Origin: SZUA-117 sp964630795
GTDB lineage: Bacteria; Pseudomonadota; Gammaproteobacteria; Steroidobacterales; Woeseiaceae
Assembly (NCBI GenBank): GCA_964630795.1
Contig: CAZVWF010000055.1
Location: forward strand, 1-18,626
DNA: 18,626 nucleotides
Direction of reading: 5' to 3'
Shown here: in pieces, positions 1-7,038 of the stretch
Layout: the number at the start of each line of letters is the position of its first letter
Position numbering within the stretch: the stretch's first letter is position 1
Made by a program: the position numbers and the translations under genes
The notes under the pieces: generated by a model
Database searches by the model: none
What the model was told of the DNA's origin: nothing
The model's input: only the letters and a program-made list of their open reading frames with translations

Positions 1-783
1 CCGACCGAATTCACGTTCTTTGACAGTCATCTCAACACGGGTCTGGATTGGGAAACGGTGACGGCGGCACCGCTCGAGGCAATCGAGGAATCGCCCCTGG
101 TGCTGGCGCGAGTTTCTGCGTGGGATCCGGTACGACAGGAAGAAGTGTTTCGAATCGACAGCGGCAGTAACTGGAATGCCGGTCTGTTATCGACAGCGGG
201 CAACCTGATTTTCCAGGGTGAGGCGAGCGGCGAGTTTGCCGCCTATCGTGCGGACAATGGCGAGCAGTTGTGGTCTGCACATGCGGGCACCGGTATCCAG
301 GCTGCGCCGGTCAGCTATGAAGTCGATGGCGAGCAATACGTAACGGTGGTCGGTGGCTGGGGCGGCAGTCTCGGCCTGTTTCATGGTGATCCCGGACCGA
401 GCGAAACCCAGGAGGCGATTGGTCGCGTGTTGACGTATAAGCTTGGCCCGGCCGAGGCCGCGTTGCCTCCGGTTGAAGTTGTCGAGTTACGCGTGCCCGA
501 TATCGCGGACACGGATGCATCGGAAGACACCATTCGTCACGGCGCGGCGCTGTATCTCGAACGCTGCTCCTGGTGCCATGGTTACGACGCGAAAGGCAAT
601 GGTTCGTACCCGGACCTTCGCTATTCTGCCTCGGCGACGCACAGCATCTGGAACGCAATTCTGCTGGAAGGCGCCTATCTTCCCAGGGGCATGCCGTCGT
701 TCGGGGGCGTTCTTAGCGAAGAAGATGCGCAGGCGATTCGTGCTTACATCATTCGCGAAGGCCGCGCGATCGACTCGGAGTGA
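1..783 (+). CDS. PQQ-dependent quinohemoprotein dehydrogenase, C-terminal part (5' end outside window)
   Basis: The reading frame is open from base 1 and gives 260 residues before TGA at 781-783. The first ~145 residues look like the last blades of a PQQ beta-propeller: a WDP segment, repeated strand-turn units such as NGEQLW and GGWGGSLG. After a short linker comes a cytochrome c domain with the haem motif CSWCH at visible residues 189-193 (bases 565-579) and a likely axial Met in RGMPSFGG (residue 231). This order, propeller then c-type haem, is that of type II quinohemoprotein alcohol dehydrogenases. These are periplasmic enzymes that oxidise alcohols and pass electrons to the respiratory chain. 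The N-terminal signal peptide and PQQ/Ca2+ site lie outside the window, so substrate class cannot be judged. The next gene starts 15 bases on, so the two are probably co-transcribed. Confidence 0.87.
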   Translation, partial: PTEFTFFDSHLNTGLDWETVTAAPLEAIEESPLVLARVSAWDPVRQEEVFRIDSGSNWNAGLLSTAGNLIFQGEASGEFAAYRADNGEQLWSAHAGTGIQAAPVSYEVDGEQYVTVVGGWGGSLGLFHGDPGPSETQEAIGRVLTYKLGPAEAALPPVEVVELRVPDIADTDASEDTIRHGAALYLERCSWCHGYDAKGNGSYPDLRYSASATHSIWNAILLEGAYLPRGMPSFGGVLSEEDAQAIRAYIIREGRAIDSE

Positions 784-798
784 GGCTGCCCGCTAACG

Positions 799-1755
799 AT
801 GCTACAGATTCCTGTCATCGATCTTGACCCCGATACTGATAATTCGGCAACGATGCAGGCGGTCGAAAGCGCCTGTCGCGACGTTGGCTTCATGTATGTC
901 GTCAATCATGGCATCCCGATGGAGACAATCGCCGCAATTCGCGATGCGGTGATCGGCTATTTCCAAAGGCCGTTGACGACAAAGCTTCGTGATCGAATTA
1001 CGCGTGATAACTATCGCGGATACATACCCACAGGATTCTTCAGTCCGGCAGGAAGCGGTACGGCAGCCGATTGTTATGAGGGCTACAAGCTGCACGTCGA
1101 AGTGGATGAAGATGACGAGATACGGCGGCAGTGCGACCTGTACGGCCCTAACAAGTGGCCATCGGCGCCGGAAGGATTCGCCAGAGATGTCACGCATTAC
1201 TGGCATGCCTGCGACGCAGTAGCTGATCGATTGCTTCGTCTGATGGCCGGACCGCTGGGGGTGGATCCCGGGTGGTTCGCTGGCCTGTTTGCGTCGCCAT
1301 TGACCAACATGACCTTGCTGCACTACCCGGTGCAGGATGGTGACGGCTTCGGCATTCATCCGCACAAGGATACGGATGCGCTCACGATTCTGGCTGGCGA
1401 CCAGGTTGCCGGCCTCATGGTGCGTTGCCGGGACGAGGAAGCGTGGATCGATGTCGATCCGCCGGCGAATGCACTGGTCGTCAATATCGGCGACATGCTG
1501 GAGTTGTGGTCGGGTGGCTCCTTTGTCTCGACGCCGCACAAGGTTGTCAACCGGACCGGAACCGAGCGGTACAGCTTCCCGTATTTCGCAGTGCCACGCC
1601 ACGACGTCGTCGTGTCCCCGCTGCGCGAACCCCAACCGGGCTTCGAGCGAGATGACGTACACGTCGGCGACGTTTCCCGTGAGGTTTGGCGGACCAACTG
1701 GCCAGATGCCGTGCCACACGCTACGGGCTTCGATCTCGGGACGCTGGAAGACTGA
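799..1755 (+). CDS. Isopenicillin N synthase-like 2-oxoglutarate/Fe(II) oxygenase
   Basis: A 318-residue soluble protein with the two-part fold of plant and bacterial 2OG/Fe(II) oxygenases. The N-terminal DIOX_N-like part includes IPVIDLD at the start and GFMYVVNHGI at residues 30-39. The catalytic jelly roll carries the iron ligands H189 and D191 (HKDTDALTIL) and H247 (STPHKVVN), plus the R-x-S co-substrate motif R257-Y-S259. Length matches the family (about 300-350). Members oxidise small molecules in the cytoplasm using 2-oxoglutarate or, in a few cases, only O2; the substrate cannot be read from sequence. The ATG at 799 gives the expected N-terminus, although the nearest purine-rich stretch (GAGTGAGG, about 778-785) is rather far upstream. 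Only 15 bases separate it from the PQQ dehydrogenase, which suggests a shared oxidative pathway (inference). Confidence 0.87.
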   Translation: MLQIPVIDLDPDTDNSATMQAVESACRDVGFMYVVNHGIPMETIAAIRDAVIGYFQRPLTTKLRDRITRDNYRGYIPTGFFSPAGSGTAADCYEGYKLHVEVDEDDEIRRQCDLYGPNKWPSAPEGFARDVTHYWHACDAVADRLLRLMAGPLGVDPGWFAGLFASPLTNMTLLHYPVQDGDGFGIHPHKDTDALTILAGDQVAGLMVRCRDEEAWIDVDPPANALVVNIGDMLELWSGGSFVSTPHKVVNRTGTERYSFPYFAVPRHDVVVSPLREPQPGFERDDVHVGDVSREVWRTNWPDAVPHATGFDLGTLED

Positions 1756-1765
1756 CGGTCCGTCA
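1753..1765. repeat. 13-base palindrome overlapping the oxygenase stop codon
   Basis: TGACGG and CCGTCA flank a single central T, forming a perfect inverted repeat that begins at the oxygenase TGA. There is no loop and no T-tract, so it is not a standard terminator. It could be an operator in the 111-base gap before the symporter. Chance occurrence is also possible. Confidence 0.3.
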
Positions 1766-1866
1766 TCCACGTCCGCCTCGATATACGGCCCGGCGTAATC
1801 AGCGCTTTTCAATTGATCGCAGATTAGTGACTATACCGCCTTCGACTGATTCGCCGGGGTGGCATC

Positions 1867-3357
1867 TTGTTTGGAACCTGGGACTGGATCATCGTCGGTG
1901 CCTATATCGTCGGCACGACGCTGGTTGGTCATCACCTGAAGGGCAAACAGCACAGCACGCGTGATTTTTTTCTCGGCGGCCGCAGTTTGCCGTGGTACGC
2001 GGTCACTGCATCCACGATTGCAACCACGATCAGCGCGGTCACCTTTATCGGAGTGCCGGCTCTCGTGTATGCAGTCGACGGCAACTTCGTCTACCTGCAA
2101 CTCGCCATCGGCGGCATCATCGCCAGGATTCTCGTGGCGCGGTTTCTCGTTCCGCTTTACTACGAGAAAGAGTTCTATAGTCCGTACGAGTACATGGAGG
2201 ATCGGCTCGGCCCGGTCGTCGGTCGCATAACTGCGGGCCTGTTTTTTCTTGGCGGGATTCTCGGTCAGGGCGTCAGGGTTTACGCGACGGCGCTGGTGCT
2301 GGAGCTGATAACCGGCTGGAGTCTCACCGAGAGCATTGTGCTCATTGCGTTGTTCTCGATCCTCTGGACGTGGATGGGCGGGATTGCTGCGGTTATCTGG
2401 ACCGATTTCGTGCAGTTTTTCATCCTGATCGCCGGGGGTATCGCCGCGCTGGTGTTCGTTGCCGGCGCGCTGCCCGACGGCTGGACGACGTTGACGCTGG
2501 TCGGCGAGCAATACGACAAATTCCGCTTTTTCGATTTTTCCACGGACCCGCGGGTTGCCTTCACGTTCTGGGCGGCGCTTATCGCAATGCCGTTCCAGAA
2601 TGTCGCTGTGTATGGCACTGATCATCTCTTCGTTCAGCGCTTGTTGTGCTGTAAGAGCCAGCAGGAAGCGCAAAAGGCCGTTCTCTGGAGCACCCTGGGC
2701 GAACTGGTGCCGGTGTTGATGTTGACGGTCGGTGCCGGGTTGTATGCGTTCTACCAGTTTCAGGAGCTACCGCCCGGGCTCGCTGCACAGGTGGCGGAGC
2801 GCGGTGATCGCATCTTCCCGGCCTTCATCATCACGGAGATCCCGACCGGCCTGAAAGGGCTGTTGATCGCCGGCATCCTGAGCGCGGCGATTTCAAGTCT
2901 CGACTCCATCCTCGCCGCGCTGTCGCAGATTTCACTCACGATGTTCTACAAGCCGTTCATTCGTCCGAACGCCGACGAACCGCATTTGCTGAAAGTGTCG
3001 CGGTTGTTCGTGATCTTCTGGGGTGCCGTGCTGGCCCTGATGGCCTGGCAGTTCTCCGCAACCCAGCTTGATATCGTGACGTTGGCGTTCTCGATGACGA
3101 CCTACACCTGGGGGCCGATGCTGGGCCTGTTTTTACTGAGTATGCTGGCCGTTCGTTACCGTGTCAGCGGTGTTGGCTGGAGCGTCATCGCCAGCATTAT
3201 CGTTGTCCTGGTCATCAACGAACCGGAAATCCTCAATCCGCTGTTCGGCACCGTGTTTACCAGCCCGCTGCTCGCCTGGCCGTGGTTGTTCCCGATCGGC
3301 TCGTTGATTTGCGTTACGCTGTCCCTCAGGGGGAGAAAGATGGAGCGAGTTTCTTGA
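1867..3357 (+). CDS. Sodium:solute symporter (SSS family)
   Basis: A 496-residue, strongly hydrophobic inner-membrane protein with about 13 predicted membrane segments. Family landmarks are DFFLGGRSLPWYAV near residues 33-46, the broken first core helix around ISAVTFIG, and GILSAAISSLDS in the helix that helps form the second Na+ site. The protein should import a solute using the Na+ gradient; the substrate is not evident, and it is clearly different from the vSGLT-like gene at 14034-15599. The start is a TTG: GGGG at 1856-1859 lies 7 bases upstream, and no in-frame ATG occurs before about residue 107, well inside the conserved region. The stop codon overlaps the TTG start of the following amidase gene, so translation is probably coupled. 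A role in taking up cell-wall fragments or amino sugars is a guess from that pairing. Confidence 0.9.
   Translation: MFGTWDWIIVGAYIVGTTLVGHHLKGKQHSTRDFFLGGRSLPWYAVTASTIATTISAVTFIGVPALVYAVDGNFVYLQLAIGGIIARILVARFLVPLYYEKEFYSPYEYMEDRLGPVVGRITAGLFFLGGILGQGVRVYATALVLELITGWSLTESIVLIALFSILWTWMGGIAAVIWTDFVQFFILIAGGIAALVFVAGALPDGWTTLTLVGEQYDKFRFFDFSTDPRVAFTFWAALIAMPFQNVAVYGTDHLFVQRLLCCKSQQEAQKAVLWSTLGELVPVLMLTVGAGLYAFYQFQELPPGLAAQVAERGDRIFPAFIITEIPTGLKGLLIAGILSAAISSLDSILAALSQISLTMFYKPFIRPNADEPHLLKVSRLFVIFWGAVLALMAWQFSATQLDIVTLAFSMTTYTWGPMLGLFLLSMLAVRYRVSGVGWSVIASIIVVLVINEPEILNPLFGTVFTSPLLAWPWLFPIGSLICVTLSLRGRKMERVS
3342..3345 (+). promoter_or_regulatory. Ribosome binding site deciding the TTG start of the amidase
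   Basis: GGAG lies 8 bases before TTG 3354, inside the last codons of the symporter. It supports starting the amidase at 3354, where a lipoprotein signal begins, rather than at an upstream in-frame start near 3282 that would bury that signal. Confidence 0.6.
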
Positions 3358-4235
3358 AAAAACTGACTGTGATTCTATTCGCATGTCTGGCGGCTGCATG
3401 TTCGAGCGTACCGATGATCGATTCGCCGTCGACGAACGAGGACAGCCGTATCCAGCTGCTTATCCTGCATTTCACGTCGGAAGATTTCGCGGAGTCGATG
3501 CGATTGCTGGCAACACCCGTGCGCTTCCGGGTCAGTGTGCATTACGTCGTACCCGAACCCGGTGATGACACGTATCCACGAGACAAGCTGGTCGTTCATC
3601 GGCTGGTCGACGAATCTCGGCGGGCGCGCCACGCTGGCATCAGTTACTGGGCTGGTCGGCAAAACCTGAATGATGCGTCGATCGGTATCGAGATCGTCAA
3701 TCGTTCAGCCTGCGTCAGCCGCAACCCCGACGCTGAAGAGCCCGAGCCAGAGGACCAGGACTGCACGTTCCTGGATTACCCGGAAGAACAACTCCAGCTC
3801 GTCATCGACCTGTGCAAGGACATCCTGGCGAGAAACCCGGAGATCGATCCTGTGGATGTCATCGCACATGGCGATATTGCATCCAACCGTCGCGTGGATC
3901 CCGGGCCGCTATTTCCCTGGAAGCGTCTCTATGAAAATGGCATCGGCGCCTGGTACGACGACGAAACGGTCGAGCGCTACCGACTGGACCTGGCGAAGAA
4001 TCCACGTGCGATCGATTTCCTGCAACGCGCGCTCAACCTGTACGGATATGATCTCGATATCAGTGGCGAAAACGACGTCCGGAGTCGTTTCGCGGTGCGC
4101 GCCTTTCAGATCCACTTCCGCCCGGAGAAATACGACGGAATTTTCGACCGGGAGACAGCCGCCATCCTCCTGGCGCTGCTCGAAAAGTATCGTCCCAATC
4201 GCCTGGACTCGCTGCTGCAGGACGCGACCGGCTAG
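3354..4235 (+). CDS. amiD: AmiD-like N-acetylmuramoyl-L-alanine amidase lipoprotein
   Basis: From TTG 3354 the product has 293 residues. It begins with a lipoprotein signal (MKKLTVILFACLAAAC; lipidated Cys16 followed by Ser-Ser, which favours outer-membrane sorting). An Amidase_2 (AmpD/AmiD) domain follows, with zinc ligands H39 (LILHF), H172 (IAHGDIA) and D182 (VDPGPLFPWK) and a likely catalytic Glu in GIEIVN (E113). Residues about 218-280 form a peptidoglycan-binding helical domain. Domain order and length match E. coli AmiD, an outer-membrane zinc amidase that cuts the MurNAc-L-Ala bond in peptidoglycan and muropeptides. An acidic insert with PEPEDQD at about 130-136 looks like a local loop. 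The start overlaps the symporter stop as TTGA. Confidence 0.88.
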   Translation: MKKLTVILFACLAAACSSVPMIDSPSTNEDSRIQLLILHFTSEDFAESMRLLATPVRFRVSVHYVVPEPGDDTYPRDKLVVHRLVDESRRARHAGISYWAGRQNLNDASIGIEIVNRSACVSRNPDAEEPEPEDQDCTFLDYPEEQLQLVIDLCKDILARNPEIDPVDVIAHGDIASNRRVDPGPLFPWKRLYENGIGAWYDDETVERYRLDLAKNPRAIDFLQRALNLYGYDLDISGENDVRSRFAVRAFQIHFRPEKYDGIFDRETAAILLALLEKYRPNRLDSLLQDATG

Positions 4236-4310
4236 GCGCGCACAAATTCCGACGGATGCTGCCGGTATCCCCTGAATATGTTGCTGGTCAATGTCCCGCA
4301 CTCATGCGCC

Positions 4311-4339
4311 TTCATTAACACTGCGGCAATGGCCATAAT
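4311..4339 (+). promoter_or_regulatory. Possible promoter before the RdhA-like gene
   Basis: TTCATT (4311-4316) and CATAAT (4334-4339) are 17 bases apart in the 113-base gap after the amidase. The -35 box is poor (3 of 6). If used, transcription would start within a few bases of ATG 4349, giving an almost leaderless mRNA; no Shine-Dalgarno sequence is visible before that ATG. The rest of the gap shows no terminator. Confidence 0.25.
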
Positions 4340-4348
4340 GCGTTAGCA

Positions 4349-5518
4349 ATGCAGCACAAAAAGCCCATCGACGAAAAGACCGGCTTCGACGTCAACGAAG
4401 AATTCGAGCGCTTTGATCAGCGCTATGACATCTACTGTCGTTCAGACTGGGATCCGGAGATTCAGAGCAAGAACGCGACAGACTTTTTCGCGGGCTACTA
4501 CATGCCCAATGCCAGGGCGCGAAAGGCGGACGGCTTCAGCCAACTCGACTACGCGATTCGCAATGCCTCCTGGCATGTCTCCAACGTGATTCGGGACCTG
4601 CGGCGCGAGAGTGATGACCGCAAGGAAGGGTTTTTAGACACGTTCACTGCTCACGAGGAAGGCTGGGCTGAGCCGTATCCATTTGAGTCCGCGGAAGCGG
4701 CGACAGAAAATCTCAAACGTGCAGCCGACGTTATGGGTATCGGCCTGCTCGGCGTTTGTGAGTATGACGAGCGCTGGATCTACGCCGGGCGCTATAGCGA
4801 GAAGACACAGGAATCCAAACCGGTCGACATTCCGGAGGACCTGCCCAATGTCATCGTGATAGCTGAACCGATGGACTTTGGCCTGACGGAGACCGTGCCG
4901 TCCGCGCTTTCGGGTTCCGCCACCGGAATTGGTTACACGCATGACACGGTCGTGTTGCTGATGTTGACGCAATACATTCGAAATCTCGGTTATCGCGCGG
5001 TTGCATCGATGAATGACTCGGCGCTCGCGATCCCGCTTGCCGTCCAGGCCGGGCTGGGCGAGGTTGGTCGCCACAGCATGCTGATTACCGAGAAGTATGG
5101 TCCGCGACTGCGACTTGGCAAGATCTTCACCGATATGCCGCTTGTGATCGACGAGCCGAAGCGGTTTGGCGTCAGGGAGTTTTGCGACATCTGCCAGCGT
5201 TGCAGTTCAGCCTGTCCGCCGAAAGCCATTCCCGCCGGTGAGCCGTCCCGCGAGGCCTGCAGTGTGTCCAATTTGAAGGGCATCCTGAAATGGACGACCT
5301 GGGCCGAGAAGTGCTTCAAGTTCTGGGCAGGACAGAACTCGGACTGCTCGATCTGCATCCGCGTCTGTCCCTACAACCGGGACTTCAGCAAGTGGTGCAA
5401 CCGGCTCTGGCGCCGACTCGCAGGAACCCGCTTGCGCGGCCTGATGTTGCGCCTCGACGTCTGGCTGATCGATCGGCAGAGGCGATCGTCTGCTAGCTGG
5501 TGGCTCAGGCGAGGTTAA
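4349..5518 (+). CDS. Cytoplasmic reductive dehalogenase-family (RdhA-like) corrinoid/iron-sulfur protein
   Basis: A 389-residue protein with the C-terminal architecture of reductive dehalogenases. A cobamide-binding-like region includes NLGYRAVAS (about 212-220), LAIPLAVQAGLGEVGR (226-241) and ITEKYGPRLRLGKIFTDMPL (246-265). Two [4Fe-4S] motifs follow: C279-x2-C282-x2-C285-x3-C289-P, and C322-x10-C333-x2-C336-x3-C340-P. The stretch from KW (314-315) through CFKFW to CSICIRVCPYN is typical of RdhA rather than of the related QueG. Y196 in GIGYTHD is a candidate catalytic tyrosine. There is no Tat or Sec signal, no RdhB-like anchor next door and no fused flavin/ferredoxin reductase domain as in BhbA-type enzymes. 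It probably acts in the cytoplasm with a separate electron donor. Substrate and dehalogenating activity are unproven. Its 3' end overlaps the convergent NSS gene by 14 bases. Confidence 0.82.
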   Translation: MQHKKPIDEKTGFDVNEEFERFDQRYDIYCRSDWDPEIQSKNATDFFAGYYMPNARARKADGFSQLDYAIRNASWHVSNVIRDLRRESDDRKEGFLDTFTAHEEGWAEPYPFESAEAATENLKRAADVMGIGLLGVCEYDERWIYAGRYSEKTQESKPVDIPEDLPNVIVIAEPMDFGLTETVPSALSGSATGIGYTHDTVVLLMLTQYIRNLGYRAVASMNDSALAIPLAVQAGLGEVGRHSMLITEKYGPRLRLGKIFTDMPLVIDEPKRFGVREFCDICQRCSSACPPKAIPAGEPSREACSVSNLKGILKWTTWAEKCFKFWAGQNSDCSICIRVCPYNRDFSKWCNRLWRRLAGTRLRGLMLRLDVWLIDRQRRSSASWWLRRG

Positions 5519-6872
5519 ATACAAATACCACGCCGATGGCAAGCGGTGCAATCACGCGTACCAGTAGCATCCAGAGTTTGAACATTGCGCCGTCTTCCAG
5601 GCCGATCTCGTCGAGTGAGACCTCGCGCGAAACCCACCAGCCGACAAAGATCGCATACAGGGCGCCACCAATTGGCATGATGACGCGCTGGACGATGTAG
5701 ATTGTAAGGTCGAAAGGGTTCATGTTGGCGAAGGTCTCGAACATGCCGAGCGGCCGCACATCTGCCCAGTCCGAAAACGACAGGATGGTCGTTACACCGA
5801 ACAGGAAGCTGCCCGTACCGGTCATGATCGCTGCCTTGGTACGTGAAATGTTCTTCGCCTCTTTCGCGCGCGCGGTCATCGTTTCCAGCATGGAGAGCAG
5901 CGACGTTAGTGCCGCGAAGATCAGCATCAGAAAGAACGCCGCACCGATTATCGAACCGCCCGGCATCTGGGCGAACGCGGTCGACAAGGTGACGAATAAC
6001 AGGCCTGCACCTTCTGTCGGGTCCAGCCCATAGGCAAAGACGATCGGGAATATCGCCAGGCCTGCGAGAATGGCAACCAGCGTATCACCACCGGCAATCG
6101 CAATCGCAGACCGGAACAGGTTGACGTCCTTCGGCAGATACGCCGAGTAAGTCAGCACCCCGCCGACGCCGACATTGACGGAGAAGAATGCCTGCCCGAC
6201 CGCCGCCAGAACGATTTCCGGCGTCAGCTTCGAGAAATCTGCTGCAAACAGGAAGGTATAGGCGGTTGCGGCATCGCCCGTAATGCCCGCATAGATCACC
6301 AGCAATACGAGTGTAATCAACAAAGCAGGCATGGCGATCCGGACGACGCGTTCCAGGCCGACTTTCACTCCGCGTGTCACGATGAAGATCGTGATGCCGG
6401 AGAACGCGGTATGCCAGAACAACATCCTGCCGGGACTGGCGAGAAACTCACCGAAATCAGCGCCAACCTGCTCGGGTGACAGCCCGTTCATGGCGCCGGA
6501 AACGATCTTGAAGAAGTACGCTGCGCACCAGCCGGCGATGACGCTGTAAAAACCAAGGACCATGAAGAGTGCGAACAACCCCATCCAGCCAACGATTGAC
6601 CAGCGGCCGGAGGCACCGACCTGTTCTGCCATCGATTTAATGGCAGACGGGGCACTCAATCTTGTCTGGCGACCAATAATCATTTCCGCCAGCATGATCG
6701 GGGTCGCGACCAGCAGGATCGCCAGGATGTAGACGAGAATAAACGCGCTACCACCGCTTGCGCCGACGTTGGCCGGGAACTGCCAGATGTTGCCGAGGCC
6801 GACGGCGGCGCCGATTGAGGCCAGAACAAAGGCCAGGCGGCCCGACCAGCTTTCAGTTGTTTGAGTGCTCAC
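5505..6872 (-). CDS. Neurotransmitter:sodium symporter (NSS/SNF family) transporter
   Basis: The product has 455 residues and about 11-12 membrane segments, the usual size for bacterial NSS proteins such as LeuT, TnaT and MhsT. The hallmark of TM1 is present near the N-terminus: ASIGAAVGLGNIWQFP, containing the unwound Na+/substrate-binding stretch. Members import amino acids or related amines with Na+; the substrate cannot be told. I start it at GTG 6872, which follows GAGAAG by about 7 bases and places TM1 at the normal distance. A longer reading to 7136 only adds a polar, low-complexity tail running into the divergent peptidase gene. The C-terminal codons overlap the end of the convergent RdhA-like gene. 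Confidence 0.9.
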   Translation of the reverse strand: MSTQTTESWSGRLAFVLASIGAAVGLGNIWQFPANVGASGGSAFILVYILAILLVATPIMLAEMIIGRQTRLSAPSAIKSMAEQVGASGRWSIVGWMGLFALFMVLGFYSVIAGWCAAYFFKIVSGAMNGLSPEQVGADFGEFLASPGRMLFWHTAFSGITIFIVTRGVKVGLERVVRIAMPALLITLVLLVIYAGITGDAATAYTFLFAADFSKLTPEIVLAAVGQAFFSVNVGVGGVLTYSAYLPKDVNLFRSAIAIAGGDTLVAILAGLAIFPIVFAYGLDPTEGAGLLFVTLSTAFAQMPGGSIIGAAFFLMLIFAALTSLLSMLETMTARAKEAKNISRTKAAIMTGTGSFLFGVTTILSFSDWADVRPLGMFETFANMNPFDLTIYIVQRVIMPIGGALYAIFVGWWVSREVSLDEIGLEDGAMFKLWMLLVRVIAPLAIGVVFVFNLA

Positions 6873-6935
6873 AGGCGACTTCTCATTATTGTTGGTTGCG
6901 CTAACTATATGACAGCATGGCCGAAAGCGCGAAAT

Positions 6936-6960
6936 ACCCGGCAGGCTCGACACCCCGGGT
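6936..6960. repeat. Inverted repeat in the NSS-M16 divergent gap
   Basis: ACCCGG (6936-6941) is repeated inverted as CCGGGT (6955-6960), 13 bases apart. A second pair, TCGAC (6947-6951) and GTCGA (6967-6971), interlocks with it. They sit in the ~165-base gap between two divergently transcribed genes and could be a regulator site or an mRNA stem. In the same gap, CATAAT at 7001-7006 (+) and TATAGT at 6904-6909 (-) are weak -10 candidates without convincing -35 boxes. Confidence 0.25.
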
Positions 6961-7026
6961 CCGTTCGTCGAAAGTCTGAACCAAGGGCCGGATTTCTGTT
7001 CATAATGCCGACTATCTCCACCGTTT

Positions 7027-7031
7027 AGGGG
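7027..7031 (+). promoter_or_regulatory. Ribosome binding site favouring the GTG start of the M16 peptidase
   Basis: AGGGG sits 7 bases before GTG 7039. The alternative in-frame ATG at 7051 has only a weak CGG upstream. Either start leaves the signal peptide intact. Confidence 0.55.
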
Positions 7032-7038
7032 TTGCATC

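Noticed and set aside
802..1812. 336-codon open frame on the - strand covering the whole 2OG oxygenase gene
   Set aside because: Its product is rich in Arg, His and Ile without recognisable domains, and the opposite strand has a complete, motif-bearing enzyme. Long antisense frames are common in GC-rich DNA.
4349..5518. Epoxyqueuosine reductase (QueG) as the identity of the iron-sulfur protein
   Set aside because: QueG-type segments around its cysteine motifs are absent, and the second cluster region has the RdhA pattern. A distant relationship remains real, but the RdhA family fits better.
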